DNA from: Salinispora fenicalii | GTDB taxonomy: Bacteria > Actinomycetota > Actinomycetes > Mycobacteriales > Micromonosporaceae | Direction: 5' to 3' | NCBI RefSeq assembly: GCF_000514815.1 | Contig: NZ_KI911474.1 | Coordinates: 209,163-273,162 of the forward strand | Length of the DNA stretch: 64,000 nucleotides | Part shown: positions 16,763 to 25,213 of the stretch, in pieces | Layout: every line of letters begins with the position of its first letter | Position numbering within the stretch: position 1 is the stretch's first letter | Notes under the pieces: generated by a model | Seen by the model: the letters and a program-made list of their open reading frames with translations, nothing else | Database searches by the model: none | What the model was told of the DNA's origin: nothing | Position numbers and translations under genes: made by a program

Positions 16763-18076
16763 ATGACCGGCACGACGCTCGACGACTACACCGACCGCTA
16801 CGCCCGACGGGTCCGAGGCATGACCGCCTCGGAAATCCGGGCACTCTTCGCGGTCGCCAACCGGCCAGAGGTGGTCTCGCTCGCCGGAGGTGCGCCGTAC
16901 GTCGCTGCTCTTCCCCTGGACGCGGTCGGCGAGATGCTCGGCCGGCTCGGTGCCGACCACGGCAGCACCACCCTCCAGTACGGCATCGGCCAGGGCACCC
17001 CGGAGCTACGGGAGCGGATCTGTGAGGTGATGTCGCTCTCCGGCATCGACGCCGCCTGCGGCGCCTCCCCCGACGACGTCGTCGTCACCGTCGGCGGCCA
17101 GCAGGCGCTGGACCTGGTCGCGCGCCTCTTCCTCGACCCGGGCGATGTCGTGCTCGCCGAGGGCCCGACCTACGTCGGGGCGCTCGGGGTCTTCCAAGCC
17201 GCCCAAGCGCAGGTCGTGCACGTGCCGATGGACAACGACGGACTGATCCCCGAGGCCCTGGAGACGGCCATCGCCGATCAGGCGCGCGCCGGGCGCCGGA
17301 TCAAGTTCCTCTACACCATCCCCACCTACCAGAATCCGACCGGTGTGACGCTGACCGAGCAGCGGCGCGAACGGATCCTCGACATCTGCGAACGCGCCGG
17401 CCTGCTGGTGGTGGAGGACGACCCGTACGGGCAGCTCGGCTTCGAGGGCGATGCCCCGGCCCCGCTGCGCGCCCGTCGCCGCGATGGCGTCTTCTACCTG
17501 AGCACCTTCTCGAAGACCTTCGCGCCAGGGCTGCGGGTCGGCTGGATCCTCGCCCCGCACGCGGTGCGGGACAAGCTTGTTATCGCCAGTGAGGCACAGA
17601 TTCTCTGCCCCAGCGGCTTCGCTCAGGCGGCCGTGGCCACCTACCTCGGCACAATGCCGTGGCGGGAGCAGCTCAAGGTGTACCGGGAGGTCTACCGGGA
17701 ACGGCGGGACGCGCTCCTCGCGGCCATGGCGGACCTGATGCCGGCCGGCACGGCGTGGACCCGGCCCGGAGGCGGCCTCTTTGTCTGGGCCACGCTGCCG
17801 GACGGGCTGGACTCAAAGGCGATGATGCCCCGCGCCATCGCCGCCCGGGTGGCGTACGTGCCGGGCACCGGCTTCTACGCCGACGGCACCGGCAACGATG
17901 CGATGCGCCTCAACTTCTCCTTCCCGCCGCCCGAGCGAATCCGGGAAGGCATACGGCGACTCTCCGGAGTGATGGAACAGGACCTCGCCATGCGCCGGGT
18001 CTTCGGCGCGGTTGGCCCTCCCGGCTCGCCTCGAGGACGGGCCGGTTCGGACACCCCCGGACCGGACTTGGCATGA
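16763..18076 (+). CDS. PLP-dependent class I/II aminotransferase
   Basis: A 437-residue fold-type I aminotransferase without a MocR-like HTH. PLP-contact features are visible: YGIGQGTPELRERI, the N-P-T-G segment YQNPTGVTLT, the Asp in VVEDDPYGQL, and the Schiff-base lysine in STFSKTFAPGLRVGW (Lys251). The closest functional groups are 2-aminoadipate or valine/aromatic transaminases of the LysN/Aro8 type; substrate cannot be set from sequence alone. The C-terminal 25 residues are Gly/Pro-rich. The next gene starts seven bases after the stop, so an operon is likely. Confidence 0.88.
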   Translation: MTGTTLDDYTDRYARRVRGMTASEIRALFAVANRPEVVSLAGGAPYVAALPLDAVGEMLGRLGADHGSTTLQYGIGQGTPELRERICEVMSLSGIDAACGASPDDVVVTVGGQQALDLVARLFLDPGDVVLAEGPTYVGALGVFQAAQAQVVHVPMDNDGLIPEALETAIADQARAGRRIKFLYTIPTYQNPTGVTLTEQRRERILDICERAGLLVVEDDPYGQLGFEGDAPAPLRARRRDGVFYLSTFSKTFAPGLRVGWILAPHAVRDKLVIASEAQILCPSGFAQAAVATYLGTMPWREQLKVYREVYRERRDALLAAMADLMPAGTAWTRPGGGLFVWATLPDGLDSKAMMPRAIAARVAYVPGTGFYADGTGNDAMRLNFSFPPPERIREGIRRLSGVMEQDLAMRRVFGAVGPPGSPRGRAGSDTPGPDLA

Positions 18077-18083
18077 TTCTGAC

Positions 18084-19064
18084 ATGGGTAAGACCGCTGC
18101 CGACCCCGCTGTCCTAACCGACCTGCGCGTACTGGTACTCGCCGGCGGGCTCTCCTACGAACGGGACGTCTCGCTACGATCCGGCCGGCGGGTCCTCGAC
18201 GCGCTGCGCGCCGTGGGGGTGGAGGCGGAACTGCGCGACGCGGATGTCGCCCTGCTGCCGGCGCTCATCGCCGACCCGCCGGACGCGGTGGTCATCGCAC
18301 TGCATGGCGCCACCGGCGAGGACGGCTCGCTCCGCGGTGTGCTGGACCTCTGCGACGTCCCGTACGTCGGCTGCGACGCCCGCGCGTCCCGCCGCGCCTG
18401 GGACAAGCCCTCGGCCAAGACCGTGCTGCGAGAGGCACGCATCCCCACCCCGGACTGGGTGGCCCTACCCCATGACCGCTTCTCCGAGCTTGGTGCGGTG
18501 GCGGTGTTGGACCGCATCGTCGACCGGCTGAGCCTCCCACTGATGGTGAAACCCGCGCAGGGTGGCTCGGGTCTGGGCGCCGCCGTGGTCCGGGACAGCG
18601 CCGCCCTGCCGGCCGCGATGGTCGGTTGTTTCGCGTACGACTCCACCGCCCTCGTCGAACGCTACCTGCCCGGGACAGACGTGGCGGTATCCGTAATCGA
18701 CCTCGGTGAAGGACCGCAGGCCCTGCCAGCGGTGGAGATCGTGCCCCGGAACGGCGTATACGACTACGCCGCTCGATACACTGCCGGCCGCACCACATGG
18801 CACACCCCGGCCCGACTGACCGCCGAAATGGCCGAGGCGGTCGCCGAGCTCGCCGTAGCCGCACACACCGCGCTCGGGTTGCGCGACCTCAGCCGGGTCG
18901 ACCTGATCGTTGATGCCGACGGTCAGCCGCACGTACTCGGGGTAAATGTCGCACCCGGCATGACGGAGACCTCACTGCTACCGCTCGCGGCTCAGGCCGC
19001 CGGTCTCGACTTCGGTCGAATGATCGGGACTCTGGTTTCCCAGGCTGCTGCCCGGGCAGCCTAA
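18084..19064 (+). CDS. D-alanine--D-alanine ligase family protein, altered metal site
   Basis: 326 residues from ATG 18084. It is an ATP-grasp enzyme with the Ddl N-terminal domain (VLAGGLSYERDVSLRSG, ALHGATGEDGSLRGVL), the ATP lysine in MVKPAQGGSGLGA, and the terminal element PGMTETSLLP. Ddl normally has an E-x-N motif just before this element, whose Glu and Asn bind magnesium; here it reads LGVNVAPG, with GGG where a GAG codon would give Glu. The preceding Asp (SRVDLIVD) is retained. Activity may be reduced or changed, or another Ddl may serve the cell. It follows the aminotransferase at seven bases. Confidence 0.85.
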   Translation: MGKTAADPAVLTDLRVLVLAGGLSYERDVSLRSGRRVLDALRAVGVEAELRDADVALLPALIADPPDAVVIALHGATGEDGSLRGVLDLCDVPYVGCDARASRRAWDKPSAKTVLREARIPTPDWVALPHDRFSELGAVAVLDRIVDRLSLPLMVKPAQGGSGLGAAVVRDSAALPAAMVGCFAYDSTALVERYLPGTDVAVSVIDLGEGPQALPAVEIVPRNGVYDYAARYTAGRTTWHTPARLTAEMAEAVAELAVAAHTALGLRDLSRVDLIVDADGQPHVLGVNVAPGMTETSLLPLAAQAAGLDFGRMIGTLVSQAAARAA

Positions 19065-19097
19065 GCCGGCGAAGCGCGTCGTAGTCGGCTGCCAGCC

Positions 19098-20273
19098 TCA
19101 GGACGACGGAGGCGCGTTCGAGGCTGATGGCCGCGGAGGGGAAGCGTCACCGGCCTGCTCCAGGGCACCGGAGTCGCTGCGGCCGGCGGGGCCCTCAACC
19201 GCACCGACCAACACGGCTCCGCTCTCGGCGTCCGGGGCTTTCTCGCCGTCCGCTTGAGGTCCTGATTCATCAGCGCCCCGGGGTGGGGTCGACTGGCCCT
19301 CCGAAACACCGGCACCGCCCGCCGCAACGTCAGCGTCAGCGGTGCCCGCGGTGCTTCCGGTCTCCCCGATCTCCCCGGCCTCCCCGATCTCCCTGCCGGG
19401 CGCCGTGGCAGACCCCGCCGTGACAGACCCCGCCGCACCGACGCTCTCCGCCATGCCGCCGCTTCCTGTCGCGCTCTGCCGCCCGGCCACAAAAACCGAG
19501 TTTCCTTCGTTCACGGTCGTCTCCGCGCGCTCCGCCGCTTGGGCCGTCTCCGCCGCCTCAGTGGCCGCGACCCTCTCCACGACGGTCTCCACAGCCGTCT
19601 CCGCGGCCTCCGTTGCGGTCTCCGCAATCTCTGCGGCACCGAAGCTGGCCGGTGTCTGCCACTGGATTCGAGGTGGTTCGGCGAGTTGGCGCCCGCCGAA
19701 GTCCGCCAACCACGCGGCGACGAGGGCAAGGTTCTCCCGCCACGTCGACTCGGGGATTGGCGGCAGAATCGAATCCCACAGCGGCAGGAAGGTGCCCCGA
19801 AGCTGAAGCTGACCGTACGGCCGGGCGAGGAACCAGAGGTGCAGGTGCGCGGATCCGTCACCCCAGCGGTTCACATGCACCCGGGACACGCCGTCGAGAG
19901 ACCGGATGGCGCGCTCCAGCCGGACCGTCAGCACGCCGAGTTCAGCCGCGAGCAGATTCGGTAGGTCACCTAGATCCAAGTGCGAGCGGGACTCAAGGAT
20001 CAACACCATCGGTAGGCCGGTAGGTCGATCCATCGCACGTACCCGCCACCGCTCGCTGACCCAGATGTACGCCTCATCCGGGGCGCCGCAAGCGGTGCAT
20101 TCCCGGTCGCCTTCACCGCGACGGGGCGGCTCGGTCGCGACCGGATCATCGAGTTGTTTGACGCGGAGATCGCCCTCAAAGGGGAAGGAGGGCCATTGGG
20201 TGAAGGTCGGCACTGAGGGAGGGGTGTCGGGCACGAGGGTGACCCTAACTGTTTCTGGGACCGCTGTCCCCAT
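19098..20273 (-). CDS. HIT-superfamily-like protein with low-complexity tail
   Basis: A 391-residue protein from ATG 20273. After a Cys pair (CTACGAPDEAYIWVSERW) comes a HIT-like fold, with VLILESRSHLDLGDLP and a core HVNRWGDGSAHLHLWF at about residues 142-146. The usual H-x-H-x-H has its third His replaced by Trp, so nucleotide hydrolysis is uncertain. Residues from about 210 on are Ala/Glu/Thr/Gly-rich, with no fold expected. GAAGGAG abuts the ATG directly, too close, so a downstream start is possible. It holds the place of mycobacterial Rv3916c, downstream of parB on the same strand. Confidence 0.75.
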   Translation of the reverse strand: MGTAVPETVRVTLVPDTPPSVPTFTQWPSFPFEGDLRVKQLDDPVATEPPRRGEGDRECTACGAPDEAYIWVSERWRVRAMDRPTGLPMVLILESRSHLDLGDLPNLLAAELGVLTVRLERAIRSLDGVSRVHVNRWGDGSAHLHLWFLARPYGQLQLRGTFLPLWDSILPPIPESTWRENLALVAAWLADFGGRQLAEPPRIQWQTPASFGAAEIAETATEAAETAVETVVERVAATEAAETAQAAERAETTVNEGNSVFVAGRQSATGSGGMAESVGAAGSVTAGSATAPGREIGEAGEIGETGSTAGTADADVAAGGAGVSEGQSTPPRGADESGPQADGEKAPDAESGAVLVGAVEGPAGRSDSGALEQAGDASPPRPSASNAPPSS

Positions 20274-20331
20274 CTCCTTCGACCGTCGATCCGCCGGGCC
20301 GGCGCAACCGCCACCCACCCATGTCTCGACG

Positions 20332-20443
20332 TTATCCACAGGAGGTCGGGGGTTATCCACAGCCGCCTTCCACAGGTCAACACGGAGGTTGAGGCGCTGT
20401 TTCACGTGAAACAGCGCCACCTGTGGACAACTGCTGTGGATAA
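20332..20443. promoter_or_regulatory. DnaA-box cluster bracketing a parS site
   Basis: Two perfect TTATCCACA boxes point right (20332-20340, 20353-20361). TGTGGACAA (20422-20430) and TGTGGATAA (20435-20443) point left. The parS at 20398-20413 lies between the converging pairs. The cluster is upstream of the HIT-like gene and downstream of parB, some 9 kb from oriC. Confidence 0.85.
20398..20413. other. parS: parS site 1
   Basis: TGTTTCACGTGAAACA, a perfect 16-bp match to the actinobacterial/Bacillus parS consensus. It is the centre of a 24-bp perfect palindrome (20394-20417). It loads ParB for chromosome segregation. Confidence 0.97.
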
Positions 20444-20848
20444 CGTTGGGAACGAGACCTCTGCTACACCCGGCACCGCCGGCCAGAGTCGCGGGGCGCC
20501 ACTGGCTAGGTGCGCCCGGTGGTGGACCGACACTGGCGTGGAGGCAACCGCTCGCCAGGTCGATCCGAGTTGGCGCCCATCCGTTGGAGAGTCGGTTCAA
20601 GAAGCGGGCGGGCGGAGCGGGCGAGCAGAATGGGGCGGGCGGGAAAGTGGGGGCAGCGAGTCCGGCGAGCGTTGAGTCAACTGGGCCAAGCGGGCGAGCG
20701 GACCAGGTAGATCGGAGCGAGCAGATAGAGGGGAGTGGCCGAGATCGGATCAGGCATGTTGCCGAACTGAGCTGCCTCACCTGGTCCACGGTCGGGCCCG
20801 CTCCCTGGGTGTCCGTGCCCGATCCGGGTACCCCGCCGAACGACAACC
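20444..20848. other. purine-rich non-coding stretch between parS sites
   Basis: No gene is supported in this 405-base part of the gap between the HIT-like gene and parB. The plus strand from about 20585 to 20760 is strongly purine-biased, rich in GGGCGG/GCGAGC words with many short G-runs. No palindromes stand out apart from the flanking parS sites. Confidence 0.6.
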
Positions 20849-20854
20849 GCCCCC

Positions 20855-20868
20855 GTTTCACGTGAAAC
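20855..20868. other. parS: parS site 2
   Basis: GTTTCACGTGAAAC, embedded in a 26-bp perfect palindrome (20849-20874) whose outer arms are GCCCCC/GGGGGC. It lies 37 bases after the parB stop, so the hairpin may also end parB transcription, though there is no T-run. Confidence 0.95.
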
Positions 20869-20904
20869 GGGGGCGGCGCCCTGGGCAGAAGTCGACCTTC
20901 GCGG

Positions 20905-21900
20905 TCAGTCCTCGGGCTGCTCCCGCTCGACCCCGATGATGTCGACGATCCGCTCCAGGTCATCCACGCTGCCGAACTCGATCGTGATCTTCCCCTTGCT
21001 CCGGCCGATGTCGACCTTGACCCTGGTGTCGAAGCGGTCGGAAAGCCGATCGGCGAGATCAGTCAGTGCGGGTGCGTGCGGCTTCGGCCGGCGCTTCGGC
21101 GCTTCCTTCTCGCTGGTGTCATCGCTGAGCGAGAGCGCCACCACCTCCTCGGTTGCCCGCACAGACAGCCCCTCGGCGACGATGCGTTGGGCAAGCCGCT
21201 CCTGCGCCTCTGGGTCGTCCAGGCTCAACAGCGCTCGGGCATGGCCAGCAGAAAGCACTCCAGCGGCGACCCGGCGCTGCACCTGGGCGGGGAGGTTGAG
21301 CAGCCGGATCGTGTTGGAGATCTGCGGCCGGCTCCGGCCGATCCGCCGGGCCAGTTCCTCGTGAGTGGCGCCGAACTCGTCCAACAGTTGCTGGTACGCC
21401 GCCGCCTCTTCCAGTGGGTTCAGGTTGGCGCGGTGAATGTTCTCCAGCAACGCGTCCCGGAGCATCGAATCGTCCCGGGTATCCCGCACGATCGCCGGAA
21501 TGGAGTTTCGACCAACCGCCTGTGCGGCCCGCCAGCGGCGCTCACCCATGACGAGTTCGAACTTCTCGTCGTCGAGCTGGCGGACGACGATCGGCTGGAG
21601 GAAGCCGACTTCCTGGATGGAGACCTTCAGCTCCTCCAGCGCGTCCTCGTCGAAGACCTGCCGCGGCTGCTTGGGGTTGGGGACAATCGCGTCGACCGGG
21701 ATTTCGGCGAAGTGAGCACCCGGGACCGGGCTAAGTGACTCGGACTCGGGCGCGGGTGGTGGCGTACTCACCGCCGCCAGGCCAGCGGTCGGTGTCACGG
21801 CTGGGTTACTGGCGAATGGGGCGGGCCCACTGGGCACCGCCTCGGTAGGAATGAGGGCGCCCAGCCCTCGGCCGAGTCCACCCTTGGGACGATTCTTCAT
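20905..21900 (-). CDS. parB: chromosome-partitioning protein ParB
   Basis: A 331-residue CTPase clamp that loads at parS and spreads along DNA. The N-terminal ParA-binding tail (KNRPKGGLGRGLGALIPTE) is followed by a variable linker and the CTP-binding motifs, including GERRWRAA (residues 119-126) and the ENIHRANLNPLEEA segment. The HTH (THEELARRIGRSRPQISN) binds parS. The C-terminal dimerisation domain ends the protein. parA lies 27 bases upstream, so the genes are co-transcribed. Four sites within 2.8 kb are its targets. Confidence 0.98.
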   Translation of the reverse strand: MKNRPKGGLGRGLGALIPTEAVPSGPAPFASNPAVTPTAGLAAVSTPPPAPESESLSPVPGAHFAEIPVDAIVPNPKQPRQVFDEDALEELKVSIQEVGFLQPIVVRQLDDEKFELVMGERRWRAAQAVGRNSIPAIVRDTRDDSMLRDALLENIHRANLNPLEEAAAYQQLLDEFGATHEELARRIGRSRPQISNTIRLLNLPAQVQRRVAAGVLSAGHARALLSLDDPEAQERLAQRIVAEGLSVRATEEVVALSLSDDTSEKEAPKRRPKPHAPALTDLADRLSDRFDTRVKVDIGRSKGKITIEFGSVDDLERIVDIIGVEREQPED

Positions 21901-21927
21901 ACCTGGCCTCCCCGTGGCCTGTCCGCG

Positions 21928-23229
21928 CTATGCATTGCGGCTCACCTCGGCCTTGATGCCCCGCTCAGCGATCTCCTGGGCGGCCTCGAAGTAGCTCGTC
22001 GCCCCCCGCGACCCGGGATCGTAGGTCATCACAGATTGGCCATAGCTGGGCGCCTCGGATACCCGGACGTTACGTGGGATGACCGCCTGCAGCACCTTAT
22101 CCCCGAAGTGGTTACGGACATCCTGCTCCACGGCGTCCGCCAGCCGCGTACGCCGGTCGTACATTGTGAGCAGGATGGTGGAGACCTCCAGCCGGGGGTT
22201 GAGGTGCTGCCGGACAAGGTTGATGTTGTTGATGAGTTGATTCAACCCCTCCAGCGCGTAGTACTCACACTGGATCGGGATGAGCACCTCCTCCGCGGCA
22301 ACCAACGCGTTCACCGTGAGCAGGCCAAGCGACGGCGGGCAGTCGATGAGGACGTAGTCGAAGTGGCCCGGGTAGCCGGTGATGGCGCGGGCCAGCCGCG
22401 ACTCCCGGGCAACCACCGAGACCAGTTCGATCTCGGCGCCGGCCAGGTCGATAGTGGCGGGCACACACCACAAGCTGGGGATTCCCTCGACCGGCTGGGC
22501 GACATCCTCCAGGGGTAGGCCGTTGATCAGACAGTCGTACACGTCCGGCACCCCGGTGTGGTGCGGGACGTTGAGCCCGGTGGACGCGTTGCCCTGCGGA
22601 TCGAGGTCGACCACCAACACCCGGTTCCCGTGCAGTGCTAGCGCCACTGCCAGGTTCACCGTTGTGGTGGTCTTTCCAACGCCGCCCTTTTGGTTCGCGA
22701 CGCACATGACCCGGGTCCGCTCTGGACGAGGCATCGTCACCTCGCCGCTCGGGTTCAGGATCTGCACGGCGCGCATAGCTTCCATCGCCAACGGTGGGTC
22801 ATCCTCTTCGCGCGTCGGTGTTTCACGTGAAACGTACGTGTCATCAACCCCGTCCTGCCCGGAGGGCAGATTCGGAGCCTTGGTCGGTTCGGCCGGCCGC
22901 CCCGGCATTGCCCGCTGCGGCACAGCCACCTCGACGCGTGCCGACGTGGCTGTCTTCCCCCGTACCGACGCGGCCTGCGCGGCCGCCGGTGAATCGCCAA
23001 CCCGGGAACTCTCCCCGGCACTGCGGCTCAACGGTACTTCCGGCGACGATTGGCGGGTACGTCCCGGAGTTGGCGCCGCTCGCCGGAAGGCATCGTCCTG
23101 CGGCACTCGGGTAGGCGGGCTGACGGAGAGGCTGGGAGCACCCCAACCGGGATCGTCGGTTTCACGTGAAACCAGGTCGCCCGTTGACCCGGTCGCGCGC
23201 GGATCGTCGTACCTGCCGTCGTCATGCAC
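21928..23229 (-). CDS. parA: chromosome-partitioning ATPase ParA with long N-terminal extension
   Basis: 433 residues from GTG 23229. The ATPase core starts near residue 170 and has the deviant Walker A KGGVGKTTTT (about 180), DLDPQGNAST and a Walker B strand DYVLIDCPPSLG. The first 165 residues are Ser/Pro/Arg-rich and probably disordered; typical ParA proteins lack them. Two parS sites lie inside this extension and both translate as VSRET, so the extension is partly parS-derived coding. It works with ParB on the nucleoid to separate origins. An upstream start within the extension is possible. Confidence 0.95.
   Translation of the reverse strand: MHDDGRYDDPRATGSTGDLVSRETDDPGWGAPSLSVSPPTRVPQDDAFRRAAPTPGRTRQSSPEVPLSRSAGESSRVGDSPAAAQAASVRGKTATSARVEVAVPQRAMPGRPAEPTKAPNLPSGQDGVDDTYVSRETPTREEDDPPLAMEAMRAVQILNPSGEVTMPRPERTRVMCVANQKGGVGKTTTTVNLAVALALHGNRVLVVDLDPQGNASTGLNVPHHTGVPDVYDCLINGLPLEDVAQPVEGIPSLWCVPATIDLAGAEIELVSVVARESRLARAITGYPGHFDYVLIDCPPSLGLLTVNALVAAEEVLIPIQCEYYALEGLNQLINNINLVRQHLNPRLEVSTILLTMYDRRTRLADAVEQDVRNHFGDKVLQAVIPRNVRVSEAPSYGQSVMTYDPGSRGATSYFEAAQEIAERGIKAEVSRNA
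22820..22833. other. parS: parS site 3, inside parA
   Basis: GTTTCACGTGAAAC lies within the N-terminal extension of parA, preceded by T and followed by G. Read on the coding strand it encodes VSRET. Confidence 0.95.
23159..23172. other. parS: parS site 4, inside parA
   Basis: GTTTCACGTGAAAC with flanking G and C (16-bp palindrome 23158-23173), about 20 codons after the parA start. It also encodes VSRET on the coding strand. Confidence 0.95.
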
Positions 23230-23604
23230 CTGTCATCCCTGCCCGCTTCGGATGGTCGGTCCGCATCCTGTCAACGGGTCGCTCAGGTAGTCACACCCGG
23301 AGCGTGCGGCCCGTTGGAAGCGGTCGGAATCCGGTGAGCACCGGCGCCGCCCGCTCCACACTATCGACGCGCGGCCAGCCTACGGGGATTGGGCGTGGTC
23401 GGTCCACGTCGGGCTTCGCATCCCGCCTGCCACCCGTACCTGTTCAACGACGCAGCTGCCGCTTCGGCAAGGCCACATTCGCCGAATTCCGGCAGCCCGC
23501 CGAATGGCTCACGGGTCGGCGGCGGCCACATGAGTCTCGCCGACTCCGCTGGGCGTCGACCGGGATCGGCGATCAAGGGGCCAGCGAAGCGGTGCCCCGA
23601 CGAA
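23230..23604. other. parA-rsmG gap, no gene seen
   Basis: 375 bases with no supported gene on either strand. It should hold the parA promoter; I see no clear -35/-10, palindrome or DnaA box. Confidence 0.5.
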
Positions 23605-24417
23605 TCAACGCCGCCGACCGCCACGGGAACGTTTCGCGGACTTGGGTCGCGGCGGTGCCACCACCCGCTCCCGAACGATCTCGATCACCGTCGTCGGCGG
23701 CTCGACAACGCCCGTACCGCACTGGTGCACCTCTGGCACACCGCCGCCAAGCCGCTCCACGACGGCGGCATGCTCGGCGACCTCCTCCGCAGCCGAGGCA
23801 CCCTTGAGGGCGATCAGCTGTCCGCCCGGTACGGCCAGCGGCAGGCACCACCGGGCGAGCCGATCCAGCGGGGCCACCGCCCGAGCGGTCACCACATCAC
23901 CGGTGAGCGGCTCGACTTCGCCAGCACCGGCGGCGATCTCCTCGGCCCGGCCCCGCACGACCTGGACCGAGGCCGCCAGGTCGAGCTGCGCGACCGCCTC
24001 AACGAGGAAGGCGGTACGACGGGCGAGCGGCTCGACCAGGGTGACCGAGAGATCCGGCCGGGCGACGGCGAGCACGAGGCCCGGCAGTCCGGCCCCGCTA
24101 CCGACGTCAAGCACGGTCGCGCCCGGCGGAATCCGCTCCGCCACCGCCGCACAGTTGAGCAGATGCCGTTCCCAGATTCGCGGAGCCTCCCGCGGGCCGA
24201 TGAGTCCCCGAACCACCCCGTCGGTCACCAACAGGTCCACGTACGCAACGGCCAGGCCCAGCCGGTCACCGAAGAGGGTACGAGCCGCGGAGGCCACCTC
24301 CGGCGGCGGCGCGGCGTCCCCCGCACCCAGCACGGGGCGATCGCCGACAGGCAACGGCCCGGGTGGCGTACCACCCGGGCCGGACGCGAAGCGCGCCGCT
24401 GTGTCGTCGTGAGTCAC
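23605..24417 (-). CDS. rsmG: 16S rRNA (guanine(527)-N7)-methyltransferase
   Basis: 270 residues from GTG 24417. The SAM-binding motif is VLDVGSGAGLPGLVLAVARP, with EPLARRTAFL next and an RGRAEE segment; the arrangement is the GidB/RsmG type. It methylates G527 of 16S rRNA, and loss gives low-level streptomycin resistance in other bacteria. The C-terminal 20 residues are Arg/Lys-rich and extend beyond the fold. The upstream gene jag ends four bases before its start, so they are co-transcribed. Confidence 0.95.
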   Translation of the reverse strand: MTHDDTAARFASGPGGTPPGPLPVGDRPVLGAGDAAPPPEVASAARTLFGDRLGLAVAYVDLLVTDGVVRGLIGPREAPRIWERHLLNCAAVAERIPPGATVLDVGSGAGLPGLVLAVARPDLSVTLVEPLARRTAFLVEAVAQLDLAASVQVVRGRAEEIAAGAGEVEPLTGDVVTARAVAPLDRLARWCLPLAVPGGQLIALKGASAAEEVAEHAAVVERLGGGVPEVHQCGTGVVEPPTTVIEIVRERVVAPPRPKSAKRSRGGRRR

Positions 24418-24421
24418 CCGC

Positions 24422-25009
24422 TCAGTCCACCGGCCGAACGATGATGCGCCTGCTCGGCTCGACGCCCTCGGACTCGCTCGCCACGCCGTCGATGGCGTTG
24501 ACCACGTCGTGCACACACTTACGTTCGAAGGCGGACATCGGCTCCAGTCGCACCGACTCGCCGTGCTCCTTGACCTTCTCGACGGCGTTCTTCGCTACTG
24601 CGGCGAGTTCCTTACGGCGGCCTGCCCGGTAACCGCCCACGTCGAGCAGCAGCCGGCTGGGAGTGCCGGTCTGCCGGAAGACCGCGAGCCGGGTGAGTTC
24701 CTGAAGCGCCTCCAGCGTGGCGCCGCGCTGGCCAACCAGGCTCTGGAGCCGGCCGCCGACCACCTCCACGACCGGACGCCCGCCGGAGACCAACTCGTCG
24801 ATGTCCCCGTCGTAGTCAAGGATGTCGAGCAGGCCCTCCACGTAGTCGGCGGCGATCTCACTCTGCCGGAACAGGTCGCTCTCACCGGTGGACCGCTGCT
24901 CCGTGCCGCCAGACTCGGTCTCGGCCGCCTCGGTCTGGCCCCTCGCCGTCGTCTCCGTCCCCTCGTCGTCCTGGGACTCGTCAGCGCGGGACGTGCTGAT
25001 CTCGGTCAC
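24422..25009 (-). CDS. jag: Jag/KhpB-type R3H and KH RNA-binding protein
   Basis: 195 residues from GTG 25009, chosen because GGAGGA lies five bases upstream; another in-frame GTG sits six codons earlier. The N-terminal 50 residues are acidic and Thr/Gln-rich. A KH domain follows (residues about 55-125, VVEVVGGRLQSLVGQRGATL) and then an R3H domain with RRKELAAVAKNAVEKVKEHG and MSAFERKCVHDVV. It lies between yidC and rsmG as in most Actinobacteria and Firmicutes and probably binds RNA, with a role in cell-wall or division control. Confidence 0.93.
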   Translation of the reverse strand: MTEISTSRADESQDDEGTETTARGQTEAAETESGGTEQRSTGESDLFRQSEIAADYVEGLLDILDYDGDIDELVSGGRPVVEVVGGRLQSLVGQRGATLEALQELTRLAVFRQTGTPSRLLLDVGGYRAGRRKELAAVAKNAVEKVKEHGESVRLEPMSAFERKCVHDVVNAIDGVASESEGVEPSRRIIVRPVD

Positions 25010-25213
25010 GGTCTCCTCCGTACTCACTCGGCCGGACCGTCGGGTCCGCTGGTTTCCCGTGGTACCGGCGGAAATGCCGGTACCACGGGCAGGTCTATCC
25101 GGGCAGTCTCGCCCATGGCCGCGGGGTGCGGCGGCGTTTTGTCCTCCGGCGCCGGCCCTCCGGCAGCGGCCCGGTTGCGGTACCAAGGTAGATACCGCTG
25201 GACACCGGTCGGA

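Noticed and set aside
16635..16844. 70-codon upstream extension of the GNAT gene
   Set aside because: It would overlap the divergent aminotransferase gene and has no GNAT-like sequence.
20849..20874. parS 2 palindrome as an intrinsic terminator only
   Set aside because: The core is an exact parS match; a hairpin role may be additional, but there is no T-run.
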